DNA of 64,000 nucleotides. Source: JAICUF01 sp038250675. GTDB lineage: Bacteria; Gemmatimonadota; Gemmatimonadetes; Gemmatimonadales; GWC2-71-9. Made by a program: the position numbers and the translations under genes. The stretch spans positions 26,956-90,955 of the forward strand of contig JBBSCB010000010.1 of NCBI GenBank assembly GCA_038250675.1. Direction: 5' to 3'. Shown piece by piece: positions 52,404-61,491 of this stretch. Below the pieces are notes generated by a model. That model did no database searches. It saw nothing but the letters and a program-made list of their open reading frames with translations, and was not told where the DNA came from. The number at the start of each line of letters is the position of its first letter. The first letter of the stretch is position 1.

Positions 52404-53602
52404 GCGAGCCGGTCATCGTCGCCGCGCTCCGCACACCGGTGGGCCGCTATGGCGGCGCGCTGGCGCGGGTGCGGCCCGATGACCTGGCGGCCGGCGTCAT
52501 CCGCGCGCTGGTCGAGCGGACCGGTCTGGATACCACCGCCGTCGAGGACGTGATCCTGGGTTGTACCAACCAGGCCGGCGAGGATGCGCGCAACGTGGCG
52601 CGCATGGCCTCGCTGCTGGCCGGACTCCCCGTGACAGTGCCGGGCCAGACTGTCAACCGGCTCTGCGGCTCCGGACTTCAGGCCATTGCGAGCGCAGCGC
52701 AGGCGATCCGCGCCGGTGAAGGGAGCTGCTGCATCGCCGGCGGCGTCGAGAGCATGTCGCGGGCGCCGTGGATCACGCTCAAGCCGGAGGAGGGGTTTCC
52801 CCGCGGCGCGCCGGCCACCGCCGATTCCACCATCGGCTGGCGCTTCACCAATCCCCGCTTTCCCGTCGAGTGGACCGTCTCGATGGGCGAGACGGCGGAG
52901 GAAGTGGCGGGGCGCTACGACATCTCGCGCGCCGACCAGGACGCCTTTGCGCTGGAGAGCCAGGCGCGCACCGCGCGGGCGATGGCGGAGGGCCGGTTTG
53001 CCGACGAGATCGTGCCGGTCGAGGTGCGCGATCGCAAGGACCGCCCCACGCTGGTGGACCGGGACGAGCATCCCCGGCCCGACATGTCGGCCGCGCGGCT
53101 GGCGGCGCTCACGCCCGCGTTCAGGGACGGCGGCAGCGTCACGGCCGGATCCTCGAGTGGCATCAACGACGGCGCCAGCGCGGCGCTGGTGATGGACGCG
53201 ACCGCCGCGCGTACCGCCGGCTTCCAGCCGATGGCGCGGATCGTCGCGGCGGCGGTGGCGGGCGTGTCACCGGAAATCATGGGCATCGGCCCGGTGCCGG
53301 CGGTGCGGAAGGCGCTGGCCCGCGCCGGCCTCACGGTGGGCGATCTCGACCTGATCGAGCTGAACGAGGCGTTTGCCGCGCAGGCGATCGCGTGCATCCG
53401 CCAGCTCGGGCTCGACCCGGCCCGGGTCAACGTGAACGGCGGCGCCATCGCGCAGGGCCATCCGCTGGGATCCAGCGGCAGCCGGATCGTCACCACCCTG
53501 GTGCACGAGCTGGCCCGCCGGGGCGGCCGTTACGGCCTCGCCACGATGTGCATCGGCGTGGGCCAGGGCATCGCGCTCATCGTCGAGCGGGTGGCAGCGT
53601 GA
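52400..53602 (+). CDS. Acetyl-CoA acyltransferase (thiolase, beta-ketoadipyl-CoA type)
   Basis: A 400-residue degradative thiolase. Catalytic residues are C89 in NRLCGSGLQA, His in NGGAIAQGHPLGSSG and Cys in MCIGVGQG. Sequence style (PVGRYGGALARVRPDDLAA; GCTNQAGEDARNVARMA) is like PcaF/PaaJ thiolases. It would cleave the final 3-oxoacyl-CoA to acetyl-CoA and succinyl-CoA or similar. Overlaps both neighbours. Confidence 0.94.
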   Translation: MSEPVIVAALRTPVGRYGGALARVRPDDLAAGVIRALVERTGLDTTAVEDVILGCTNQAGEDARNVARMASLLAGLPVTVPGQTVNRLCGSGLQAIASAAQAIRAGEGSCCIAGGVESMSRAPWITLKPEEGFPRGAPATADSTIGWRFTNPRFPVEWTVSMGETAEEVAGRYDISRADQDAFALESQARTARAMAEGRFADEIVPVEVRDRKDRPTLVDRDEHPRPDMSAARLAALTPAFRDGGSVTAGSSSGINDGASAALVMDATAARTAGFQPMARIVAAAVAGVSPEIMGIGPVPAVRKALARAGLTVGDLDLIELNEAFAAQAIACIRQLGLDPARVNVNGGAIAQGHPLGSSGSRIVTTLVHELARRGGRYGLATMCIGVGQGIALIVERVAA

Positions 53603-54447
53603 TCCGCCACGTGGCCGTCGTCGGCGCCGGCACGATGGGGCACGGCATCGCCGCATCCGCCGCCGCCGCGGGCTATGACGTCGTCCTGACCGATGCCAAT
53701 GGCGACGCACTCAAGCGAGGGGTAACGCTCATCGCTGCCTCACTGGACAAGGCGGTGGAGCGCGGCAAGCTCGCGGCCGATCAGCGTGCCGCCGCCGGCC
53801 GCCGGGTGCGTGCCAGTCTTCAGGCCAGCGAAGCCGCTGCCGAGGCCGACCTCGTCATCGAGGCGGTGCCGGAGCGCATGGAACTCAAGCGCGCGCTATT
53901 CGGTGCACTCGAACAAATCGTCAGGCCCGAGACCATCCTCGCCACCAACACCTCATCGCTGCCGATCACCGCGATCGCCGCCACGCTGGGCACCCCCGAG
54001 CGCCTGATCGGCATGCACTTCTTCAATCCGGTGCCGGCGATGAAGCTGGTGGAAATCGTGCGCGGCCGGGACACCAGCGACGAGACCGTCGCCGTTGCGC
54101 GCGGCTTTGCCGAATCGCTGGGCAAGACGCCCATTGTGGTCAACGATTCGCCCGGCTTTGCCACCAGCCGGCTCGGCGTAGTGCTGGGCCTCGAGGCGAT
54201 CCGGATGCTGGAAGAGGGGGTGGCCAGCGCGGAGGACATCGACCGCGCCATGGAGCTGGGGTACAACCATCCGATGGGCCCGCTCCGCCTGGGCGATCTC
54301 GTGGGACTCGACGTCCGCCTGGCCATCGCCGATCATCTTTACGAGTCGTTCGGCGCCGATACCTACGCCGCCCCCGACCTGCTCCGCCACATGGTCGCCG
54401 AAGGCAAGCTGGGCCAGAAGAGCGGCCAGGGCTTCTACCAGTGGTGA
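53599..54447 (+). CDS. 3-hydroxyacyl-CoA dehydrogenase
   Basis: A 282-residue single-function enzyme of beta-oxidation. NAD motif VAVVGAGTMGHGIA, catalytic region MHFFNPVPAMKLVEIV (His) and NSSPGF-like VVNDSPGFATSRL; the tail KSGQGFYQW is typical. Length fits the PaaH/HbdA group (about 282). GTG start overlaps the thiolase stop. Substrate probably a hydroxylated dicarboxylyl-CoA from ring cleavage. Confidence 0.94.
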   Translation: MIRHVAVVGAGTMGHGIAASAAAAGYDVVLTDANGDALKRGVTLIAASLDKAVERGKLAADQRAAAGRRVRASLQASEAAAEADLVIEAVPERMELKRALFGALEQIVRPETILATNTSSLPITAIAATLGTPERLIGMHFFNPVPAMKLVEIVRGRDTSDETVAVARGFAESLGKTPIVVNDSPGFATSRLGVVLGLEAIRMLEEGVASAEDIDRAMELGYNHPMGPLRLGDLVGLDVRLAIADHLYESFGADTYAAPDLLRHMVAEGKLGQKSGQGFYQW

Positions 54448-55211
54448 TCCAGACCGAGCGGCGCGAGGCGGTGCAGATCCTCACGATCAATCGCCCCGAG
54501 CGGCGCAATGCCCTCGATGCGGCGCTCCGGAGCGCGCTCATCGCGGCGCTCGACGCCGCGGCCGGGGACGCGTCAGTCCGCGCGCTCGTCATCACCGGTG
54601 CGGGAGGCAAGGCGTTTGTCGCCGGCGCCGACGTGCGCGAGTTTGCCGGGCGGTCGGTGGCGGATCAGGCGCGCACGATGCAGGGCCCCCGGGTCTACGA
54701 TGCCGTCGCCGCGTCCCGCGTTCCCGTCATCGCCGCGATCAACGGCGCGTGCCTGGGCGGTGGCCTGGAGCTGGCACTTGCCTGCGACATCCGCATCGCC
54801 GCCGTGCATGCCCGCCTGGGCCAGCCCGAAGTGAGCCTTGGCCTCATTCCCGGCGGCGGCGGCACCCAGCGGCTGCCCCGCGTCGTGGGGCTCGGCGCCG
54901 CACTCCGGCTCATTCTCACCGGCGAGCCGGTGGATGCGGCGGAAGCGCTGCGGCTGGGACTGGTGGACGAAGTAGTGCCGGCGGAAGAGTGCCTGCCGCG
55001 CGCCGTCGCCGTGGCCCAGCGGATCGCACGCAACAGCCCGGTGGCGGTGGCCGCGGCGCGGGACGTCACGCGTGCGGCACTTGGCCTGCCGCTGGGCGCG
55101 GGACTCGACCTGGAGCGCGCGGCGTTTCTCGCCTGCTTTGGTGCGGCGGACCGGGTCGAGGGCGTCCGCGCCTTTCTCGAGAAGCGGCCGCCCAGCTTTC
55201 CCGGCGCATGA
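54444..55211 (+). CDS. Enoyl-CoA hydratase
   Basis: A 255-residue crotonase-fold hydratase. Both catalytic Glu positions look present: GACLGGGLELALACDIRIA and PEVSLGLIPGGGGTQRLPR. GAGGKAFVAGADVREFAG gives the oxyanion segment. The GTG at 54444 overlaps the dehydrogenase stop codon as GTGA and is preferred to the GTG one codon earlier. It completes a beta-oxidation set with the thiolase and dehydrogenase. Confidence 0.94.
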   Translation: MIQTERREAVQILTINRPERRNALDAALRSALIAALDAAAGDASVRALVITGAGGKAFVAGADVREFAGRSVADQARTMQGPRVYDAVAASRVPVIAAINGACLGGGLELALACDIRIAAVHARLGQPEVSLGLIPGGGGTQRLPRVVGLGAALRLILTGEPVDAAEALRLGLVDEVVPAEECLPRAVAVAQRIARNSPVAVAAARDVTRAALGLPLGAGLDLERAAFLACFGAADRVEGVRAFLEKRPPSFPGA

Positions 55212-56050
55212 CCGAGCTTCATCCAGTGCCGATCCGCGCCGGTGAAGTCGAGCTGCATCACGCGGCGCTGGGCCAGGGACCGCCCATCGTCTTTGTCCAC
55301 GGCGGGCTGGGCGACTATCGCTACTGGGAATGGCAGGTCGAGGCGTTTTCCACTCTGGGCACGGCGGTGACCTACAGCCGGCGCTATTCCTTTCCCAACG
55401 ACAACCGGCCGTATGACCCCGCCTACTCGCCGCGAAGCGACGCCCGCGATCTGGCCGCGCTCATCGAGGCGCTGGACCGCGGCCCGGCGCACGTGGTGGC
55501 CGCGTCCATCGGCGCCTGCGCCGCGCTCTTCGTCGCGGCCGAACGCCCGGAGCTGGTGCGGTCGCTCATCGTCGCGGAGCCGCCGCTGCTGTTCTGGCTG
55601 CACGCGATCCCCGGCGGCGAGCCGGTCTGGCGCGAATTCCGGGAGGACGTCTGGGACCGGTCCTCCGCTGCGTTCCGCCGCGGTGAGCGGGAGCGCGGTG
55701 TTGCGGCGTTCATCGACTACTTTCTCGGACCGGGCCGCTATGACCGGCTGCCGGCTGAGCTCCGCACCCGCATCATGCAGGACGCCGACGACCTGGAGGC
55801 GCAGACGCTGTCCACCGACCCGTTCCCGCTGCTGCCGCGTGAGGCGGTCGCCGCGCTGACCATTCCGGTGCTGATGCTGAGCGGCGCACTCACCCGCCCC
55901 ACACATGCGCTGGTGGATGCCGAGCTGGAGCGGGTGCTGGCCCACGGCCGGCGCATCGTGGTGCCCGCGGCCGCGCATGACGTCTGGGTGGAGCAGCCCT
56001 TTGTCTGCTGCGATGCCGGCAGGGCCTTTCTGAGCGGAGTGGGCCGGTGA
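55208..56050 (+). CDS. Alpha/beta-fold hydrolase
   Basis: A 280-residue alpha/beta hydrolase. Oxyanion region VFVHGGLGDYRYWEWQ, nucleophile Ser in VAASIGACAALF, acid probably in the VLMLSGALT strand region and catalytic His in AAAHDVWVEQP. The substrate is unknown. It overlaps the hydratase stop (ATGA), and the next gene overlaps its own stop, so it belongs to the catabolic operon and may act on a thioester or ring-opened lactone. Confidence 0.9.
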   Translation: MTELHPVPIRAGEVELHHAALGQGPPIVFVHGGLGDYRYWEWQVEAFSTLGTAVTYSRRYSFPNDNRPYDPAYSPRSDARDLAALIEALDRGPAHVVAASIGACAALFVAAERPELVRSLIVAEPPLLFWLHAIPGGEPVWREFREDVWDRSSAAFRRGERERGVAAFIDYFLGPGRYDRLPAELRTRIMQDADDLEAQTLSTDPFPLLPREAVAALTIPVLMLSGALTRPTHALVDAELERVLAHGRRIVVPAAAHDVWVEQPFVCCDAGRAFLSGVGR

Positions 56051-56655
56051 GACGGTTTCTGGCGCTGGGCGATTCCTACACCATCGGCGAAGGCGTGGCC
56101 CCCGCCGAGAGCTGGCCGGCCCAGCTCCATGCACGTTTTGCCGAGGCCGAGATTGAGATGGAACAGCCGGTGATCGTGGCGCAGACCGGCTGGACCACGG
56201 CAGAACTGGCCGCGGGCATCCGGGCGGCCGCGCCCGCGGGCGACTTTTCCGTCGCGTCGCTGCTGATCGGAGTCAACAACCAGTATCGCGGCGGGCTCCT
56301 CGGCGCCTTCCGGGCGGAGTTCCGCAAGCTGCTGGGCGCCGCGATCGATTTCACCGGCGCGCCCCGGCGGGTGCTGGTGCTCACGATGCCCGACTGGGGC
56401 GTGACCCCGTTTGCCGAGGGGAAGGATCGTGATGCGATCGCAGCGCACATCGACCGGTTCAACCATGTAATCCGCGAAGCGGCCCGCGAGCGCTGGGCTC
56501 CCTGCGTGGACATCACCACCAGCAGCCGCCGCCACGGCGGCGACCCGCGCTACCTGGCACCGGACCGGCTCCATCCCTCCGCTGTGATGTACGCCGACTG
56601 GGTGCGGATCGTCGAGCCGGAAGTGCTGAAGGCGCTGGGCATCCGCAACAACTGA
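56047..56655 (+). CDS. SGNH/GDSL-type hydrolase
   Basis: A 202-residue SGNH hydrolase without signal peptide. Block I is LALGDSYTIGEGV (nucleophile Ser), block III IGVNNQYRG (Asn) and block V APDRLHPSAVMY (Asp and His). Such enzymes are esterases or lysophospholipases. The GTG start overlaps the preceding stop codon (GTGA). It is the last gene of the coupled chain that begins at 50332. Confidence 0.92.
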   Translation: MRRFLALGDSYTIGEGVAPAESWPAQLHARFAEAEIEMEQPVIVAQTGWTTAELAAGIRAAAPAGDFSVASLLIGVNNQYRGGLLGAFRAEFRKLLGAAIDFTGAPRRVLVLTMPDWGVTPFAEGKDRDAIAAHIDRFNHVIREAARERWAPCVDITTSSRRHGGDPRYLAPDRLHPSAVMYADWVRIVEPEVLKALGIRNN

Positions 56656-56694
56656 CTTTCGGGCGCATCATGCGTCCACACGAGGAGCGACGTC

Positions 56695-57642
56695 ATGCGG
56701 GAGAGAACTATCACGGTGATTGGTGCCACCGGCGCTCAGGGGGGTGGGCTCGTTCACGCCGTCCTCGCGGACCCCGCCGGCGGCTGGAAGGTGCGGGCCA
56801 TCACCCGTCACCCGGAGTCGGACAAGGCAAAGGCGCTCGCGGCGGCGGGCGCCGAGGTAGTGGCGGCGGACGCCGACGACCCGCCCACGCTGAAGGCGGC
56901 GTTCGCCGGCGCCGCAGCAGCATACTGCGTCACCAACTTCTGGGAGCACATGGACCCCGAGCGGGAGCTGCGGCAGGCGCTGGCGCTGGCTGCCGGCGTC
57001 CAGGCGGCCGGCGTGGGGCACGTCGTCTGGTCCACGCTCGAGGACACACGGAAATGGGTCCCACTCACTGACGATCGGCTGCCGACGCTCATGGGCCGCT
57101 ACAAGGTCCCCCACTTCGACGCCAAGGGCGAGGCGGACGCGGCATTCCGGCAGACCGGTCGTTCCACGACGATTCTCCTCACGTCGTTCTACTGGGACAA
57201 CCTCATCCACTTCGGGATGGGACCGCGGCGGCAGGAGGACGGCACGCTGCTCCTTGCGCTGCCGATGGGCCGCGCGCGGCTCGCCGGCATGGCCGCGGAG
57301 GACATCGGCAAGTGCGCCTATGGCATCGTCAAGGCCGGGACCGAGTACGCCGGGTACACCGTGGGCGTCGCGGGCGAGTTGCTCACCGGCGAGCAGATGG
57401 CCGCCGCACTGGGCCGCGCGCTGAACCAGCAGGTGACGTACGCGGCAGTGCCGCATGACGTCTACCGCGGTCTGGGCTTCCCGGGCGCGGACGATCTGGG
57501 CAACATGTTCCAGATCTACGTCGAGTTCGAGGCGGAGTTTACGCGTTCGCGGGATGTGGCGCTGGCGCGGCGGCTCAATCCGGAGCTGCAGACGTTCGAT
57601 GCGTGGCTGGCGCGCAACAAGGACCGGATCCCCATCGGTTGA
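56695..57642 (+). CDS. NmrA/NAD(P)-binding Rossmann protein
   Basis: A 315-residue NmrA-like member of the atypical SDR group. The N-terminal ITVIGATGAQGGGLVHAVL is the dinucleotide-binding motif. The usual SDR catalytic Tyr-x3-Lys is not obvious, which fits NmrA-type redox sensors or quinone reductases. GAGGAG precedes ATG 56695. It lies between the SGNH hydrolase and tryptophan dioxygenase with ordinary 40 to 55 base gaps. Confidence 0.9.
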   Translation: MRERTITVIGATGAQGGGLVHAVLADPAGGWKVRAITRHPESDKAKALAAAGAEVVAADADDPPTLKAAFAGAAAAYCVTNFWEHMDPERELRQALALAAGVQAAGVGHVVWSTLEDTRKWVPLTDDRLPTLMGRYKVPHFDAKGEADAAFRQTGRSTTILLTSFYWDNLIHFGMGPRRQEDGTLLLALPMGRARLAGMAAEDIGKCAYGIVKAGTEYAGYTVGVAGELLTGEQMAAALGRALNQQVTYAAVPHDVYRGLGFPGADDLGNMFQIYVEFEAEFTRSRDVALARRLNPELQTFDAWLARNKDRIPIG

Positions 57643-57697
57643 GCGGGGGCCGACGCGTCCCCGTCTTTCCAGCCGCTCTCACCTCCTCCGAGGTCAC

Positions 57698-58504
57698 ATG
57701 CCGTTCGGTTTGCCCGATGACCAGCAGAAGCTCACCTACGGCGGCTATCTCAGAATCCGGGAGCTGATGGCACTGCAGCAACTGGAGTCCACGCCGGGCC
57801 AGCACGATGAGACGCTGTTCATCATCATCCACCAGGTCTACGAACTCTGGTTCAAGCAGCTCCTGCACGAGGTGGATGCCATCATCGGCCACCTCGATCG
57901 CGACGACGTCCTGCTCGGCACTCGCCTGCTCCGGCGCTGTCATGAGATCCAGCGTGTATTGATCGCGCAGATCAACGTGCTGGAGACGATGACGCCGATG
58001 GATTTCCTCAGCTTCCGCGATCACCTGATGCCCGCCAGCGGCTTCCAGTCGGCGCAGTTCCGCGAACTGGAGTTCGTATCGGGACTCAAGGAGCCGAAGT
58101 TCCTCGACAACTACACCGAAGGCACGCCGGAACATGCCACGCTGCTAAGGCGGCTGGACGGGCGCACGCTCCGCGACGCCTTTCACGCCCTCCTCGGCCG
58201 CCGCGGCTTTGCCGTGGCGCCGGGAGACGGCGCCGAGGCGGCAGCGGTCGCCGCGCTGATGGAGCTGTATCGCAAGCCGCGGGCACACTACGAGGCGTTC
58301 CTGCTGGCCGAGGCGCTCACCGAGTATGACGAGATGTTCGGGCTGTGGCGGATCCGGCACGTCCAGATGGTGGAACGGGTGATCGGCGGCCGACCCGGCA
58401 CCGGCGGCAGCGACGGCGCCGCCTATCTCCGCGGCACCGTCAACCGCCGTATCTTCCCCGAGCTCTGGGAAATGCGCACCCGTCTCGGCACCGATGGCCC
58501 CTGA
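57698..58504 (+). CDS. kynA: Tryptophan 2,3-dioxygenase
   Basis: A 268-residue haem enzyme that opens the indole ring of tryptophan to N-formylkynurenine. LTYGGYLRIRELMALQQL, FIIIHQVYELWFKQLLHE and PGTGGSDGAAYL are signature segments, and H221 in RIRHVQMVER is the expected proximal haem ligand. Its product leads to anthranilate through formamidase and kynureninase, which joins the 2-aminobenzoyl-CoA genes upstream. The next gene overlaps it by 11 bases. Confidence 0.96.
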   Translation: MPFGLPDDQQKLTYGGYLRIRELMALQQLESTPGQHDETLFIIIHQVYELWFKQLLHEVDAIIGHLDRDDVLLGTRLLRRCHEIQRVLIAQINVLETMTPMDFLSFRDHLMPASGFQSAQFRELEFVSGLKEPKFLDNYTEGTPEHATLLRRLDGRTLRDAFHALLGRRGFAVAPGDGAEAAAVAALMELYRKPRAHYEAFLLAEALTEYDEMFGLWRIRHVQMVERVIGGRPGTGGSDGAAYLRGTVNRRIFPELWEMRTRLGTDGP

Positions 58505-59669
58505 TCCGCGGGTGGCCGCACTGGTCGTCCGCTGCTCCTGCGGGCAGGTGTACCAGGCCGATCCCGCACATGCCGGAAAGAGTCTGCGCTGCCGCTGCGG
58601 GCGCACCGTCGCGATCAAGGCACCGCGGCCGGGTGGTGCTGCGCGGATGGCGCGGGCACGCGAGGCGATCCGGCGCCGGCTGACCGCGCTCGACCGGCGC
58701 CGCCCCGCGAGCCCGATCATGCGACTGCTGCCATGGGCGTACCTGGCGCTGGCCCTGCTGGCGTGGGCGGTACTCTGGGGGCTGGGTGATGTGTGGTGGC
58801 CGGCGACGGTGGCGCTCTTTGGCCCCCGCTGGGTGTTGCTCCTGCCGCTGATTCTGCTGCTGCCACTCGCCCTCATCCGCCGCACGCCGTTCATCCCGCT
58901 TCTGGCCGCCACCGCGATCATCCTGGGGCCGGTCATGGGACTCCGGCTCGGCGCCCGCAACTGGCTCGGCGCGCCGGCTCGCACGCTCCGCATCGTGACG
59001 TTCAACGTCGACGGTGGCGCGTGGCTGGGCCTCGACGCGCTGGAGCGGATGCAGCCCGATCTCATCGCGCTCGAGGAATGCGACACCGAGCTGGCCGAGC
59101 GCCTGCGTCACGCGCCCGGCTGGCACGAGGCCACCCGATCCAACCTCTGCTTCCTCAGCCGTTGGCCCATCGTGGCCGTCGACTCGCTGGTGCCCTGGAA
59201 CCTGGGGCAGCGCGGCTTCAGTGGCATCGGCGCCGCCTACACGGTGCGCTTGCCGGACCAGGAGATTCACGTCGTCAATCTCCACCTCGACACACCGCAG
59301 AAGGGGCTCGCGCCGCTCCGGAGCGGCGCCGGGCTCGGTGCACTCGAGATCAGCACGGAGATCCGCGACATCGGATCCAATCGCACGCACAACTGGGTCC
59401 GCGGCATCCACGGGCCGCTGCTCATCGCCGGCGACTTCAACATGCCGGTGGAGAGCCGCATCTTCCGGCGCTACTGGGGAGACTACACCGACGCATTTTC
59501 GGAGGCCGGCGTCGGCTTCGGGGGGAGCCGGGTGCTGCCGCAATTCCGGGTGCGGATCGATCATGTGCTGATGGGACCGGGCTGGCGCGCGGTCCGCGCC
59601 TTCGTCGGCCCCGACCTCGGCTCCGACCATCTGCCGGTCGTGGCTGACCTGGCCTGGACCGGCCCATGA
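58494..59669 (+). CDS. Membrane-anchored endonuclease/exonuclease/phosphatase-fold protein with N-terminal zinc ribbon
   Basis: A 391-residue protein. The N-terminus has a small ribbon (RCSCGQVY ... RCRCGRTV), then three hydrophobic segments (about residues 77-150). The EEP domain (about 165-391) follows with TFNVDGG, ALEECD, LHLD, AGDFNMP and DHLPVV, giving the Asn, Glu, Asp and His of the metal site. It probably hydrolyses phosphodiesters outside the membrane; the substrate is unknown. ATG 58494 lies inside kynA. Confidence 0.9.
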   Translation: MAPDPRVAALVVRCSCGQVYQADPAHAGKSLRCRCGRTVAIKAPRPGGAARMARAREAIRRRLTALDRRRPASPIMRLLPWAYLALALLAWAVLWGLGDVWWPATVALFGPRWVLLLPLILLLPLALIRRTPFIPLLAATAIILGPVMGLRLGARNWLGAPARTLRIVTFNVDGGAWLGLDALERMQPDLIALEECDTELAERLRHAPGWHEATRSNLCFLSRWPIVAVDSLVPWNLGQRGFSGIGAAYTVRLPDQEIHVVNLHLDTPQKGLAPLRSGAGLGALEISTEIRDIGSNRTHNWVRGIHGPLLIAGDFNMPVESRIFRRYWGDYTDAFSEAGVGFGGSRVLPQFRVRIDHVLMGPGWRAVRAFVGPDLGSDHLPVVADLAWTGP

Positions 59670-59920
59670 CGCCGCGCCGCGGCGATCCCGCGGCGGGCGA
59701 CTGGATCGTGCGGGCCACCATCGTGGCGCCCGATACGAGCCGGTGCCTTGCCTACATTGCCTATGGCCCGATGGACCGCACATTGGCGACCAACCGCGGC
59801 GTCTATCTCACGCGCGCCGACCTGGCCCGCCCCGCCGGTGCCGTTGCCGGGTTTTCCCGCGCGACGCACCAGGTGCTCGGTGTGGACCCGCGACACCTCA
59901 CGGAACTCGAAGGCCTCTGA
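59666..59920 (+). CDS. Small protein of unknown function
   Basis: An 84-residue soluble protein with no motif that I recognise. The ATG overlaps the stop of the EEP gene (ATGA), and the next start overlaps its stop (TGATG). This coupling and normal codon use argue that it is real. A central CLAYIAYGPMDRTLATNRGVY segment looks like a small beta sheet. Confidence 0.65.
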   Translation: MTPRRGDPAAGDWIVRATIVAPDTSRCLAYIAYGPMDRTLATNRGVYLTRADLARPAGAVAGFSRATHQVLGVDPRHLTELEGL

Positions 59921-60471
59921 TGCCGGAGATTGCCCACCCAACGCTCACCACCCATCGGCTGACGCTCAGCCCGTTCACGCTCGCCGATGCCCCGCTGGTC
60001 CATGACTACCTGGGTGAGTGGGAAATCGCGTCCACGACCCAGAGCATTCCGCATCCCTATGAAGCGGGGATGGCGGAGGCGTGGATCCGCGGCCACGCGG
60101 CGCGCGCCGCCGAGGGGCAGAGCGTGGTGCTGGCCATCAGGGAGCGCGAGACGAACACGCTGGTGGGCTCGATCGAGCTGCGGCTTTCGTTGCCGCATGC
60201 GCGCGGCGAGCTGGGCTACTGGGTCGCCAAGCCGTTCTGGGGGCGGGGCTACGTCACCGAGGCGGCGGCAGCGCTGATCGAGTACGGATTCATGACGCTC
60301 GAGCTCAACCGGATCGAAGCACACTACATGTCGCGCAATCCGGCGTCCGGCCGCGTCATGCTCAAGCTGGGGATGACCTTCGAAGGACGGATGCGGGACC
60401 ATGTGCGGCGCTGGGGGCGCTTCGAGGACATCGAAGCGTACTCCATCCTGCGGCGGGAGTACCGCGCATGA
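59920..60471 (+). CDS. GNAT-family N-acetyltransferase (RimJ/RimL type)
   Basis: A 183-residue acetyltransferase. LTTHRLTLSPFTLADAP at the start and GYWVAKPFWGRGYVTEAAAAL are the RimJ/RimL marks, the latter containing the acetyl-CoA pyrophosphate loop; EAHYMSRNPASGRVMLKLGM follows. It may acetylate protein N-termini or small molecules. Coupled to both neighbours. Confidence 0.92.
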   Translation: MPEIAHPTLTTHRLTLSPFTLADAPLVHDYLGEWEIASTTQSIPHPYEAGMAEAWIRGHAARAAEGQSVVLAIRERETNTLVGSIELRLSLPHARGELGYWVAKPFWGRGYVTEAAAALIEYGFMTLELNRIEAHYMSRNPASGRVMLKLGMTFEGRMRDHVRRWGRFEDIEAYSILRREYRA

Positions 60472-60944
60472 ACCAGCTCGGCGGGAACCAACTCGCGCGG
60501 GTCCGCACGCTGGCGCACTGGCTGGACGACGGCATTGCCATCCCCGGCACCCGGATGCGGTTTGGCGTGGACGCGATTCTCGATGTCGTTCCCTTCGCCG
60601 GCGATCTCGCGGGCGTTGCCTTGTCCGGATGGATCATGCTGCAGGCCGCGCGAATGGGCGCATCCCGCGCCACGCTGCTCCGGATGGGCTGGAACGTCGC
60701 GATCGACGCGCTGGCCGGCGCCGTCCCGGGGATCGGGGTGTTCTTTGATGCGGCGTGGAAGGCCAATCTCCGGAACGTGGCCCTGCTTGAGCGCCAGACG
60801 CTCGACCCAACCGGCACCAGACGGGCCAGCCGGCGCTTGCTGCTGGCGCTTGCCGCCGCTGGGGTCGTGATCGTGGTCGCGGGCACGGTTGCGACCATCT
60901 ATCTCCTCCGCGCGGGGGCGGCGCTGCTCCGACACACCTTCTGA
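60468..60944 (+). CDS. DUF4112 family membrane protein
   Basis: A 158-residue protein that fits DUF4112: LDDGIAIPGTRMRFGVDAIL, VPFAGDLAG, RMGWNVAIDALAGAVPGIG and FDAAWKANLRN. Three hydrophobic segments are expected, the last at the C-terminus (LLLALAAAGVVIVVAGTVA). The role of this family is unknown. The ATG overlaps the GNAT stop. A broken ATP-grasp gene lies directly downstream. Confidence 0.9.
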   Translation: MNQLGGNQLARVRTLAHWLDDGIAIPGTRMRFGVDAILDVVPFAGDLAGVALSGWIMLQAARMGASRATLLRMGWNVAIDALAGAVPGIGVFFDAAWKANLRNVALLERQTLDPTGTRRASRRLLLALAAAGVVIVVAGTVATIYLLRAGAALLRHTF

Positions 60945-60953
60945 GAGCACCCG

Positions 60954-61430
60954 GCTCGTCCGCGCGGTGATCAAGCCGCGGATCTCGGGCACCGCGTACG
61001 GCACGCACGTCATGTCGCGGGGCACAGCACTCGACGACGACGAGTGGGAGACGCCGGATCGGTCGGCTCGCTGGTGCAGGCGTTCGTCGCCGAGATCGCG
61101 TCGGGCGAGATCTCGCTGATCTACCTGGACGGTGGGTTCAGCCACGCGGTGCGGAAGCTGGCGGCGCCCGGTGATTTCCGGGTGCAGGCGGACTTTGGCG
61201 GCACGGTTGAGCCGGTCACGCCCAGCGCTCCCGTCCGCGCATTCGGCGACGCACTGCTCCGGGCAGTCGCCTATGAATGGCTGTATGCGCGGATCGATCT
61301 CGTGGCGAGCGCGCGCGACCCGCTGCTCATGGAGCTTGAAATCATCGAGCCCGATCCCTTTCTTGCGTATGATGCCGATGCGCCGGACCGTCTCGCAGCG
61401 GCTCTCCTCGCAACCCGCGGTGCAGGATGA
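60954..61430 (+). pseudogene. Decayed ATP-grasp (RimK/glutathione synthetase-like) gene remnant
   Basis: The region codes first for VIKPRISGTAYGTHVMSRG in one frame, then near 61065 the homologous sequence continues in a second frame (LVQAFVAEIASGEISLIYLD, FSHAVRKLAAPGDFRVQADF and LMELEIIEPDPFLAYD). These are the middle and C-terminal parts of an ATP-grasp enzyme. The N-terminal 100 or more residues are absent; the remnant abuts the DUF4112 stop codon. A GTG at 61044 could start a 128-residue protein, but it would lack the ATP-binding lid. It is most likely a deletion plus a frameshift. Confidence 0.75.
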
Positions 61431-61491
61431 AACCTCACCGCCGCCCTCGCGTATGGGAAAAGCGCGCAGAATTCGTCGAAGGAGGTCATCC

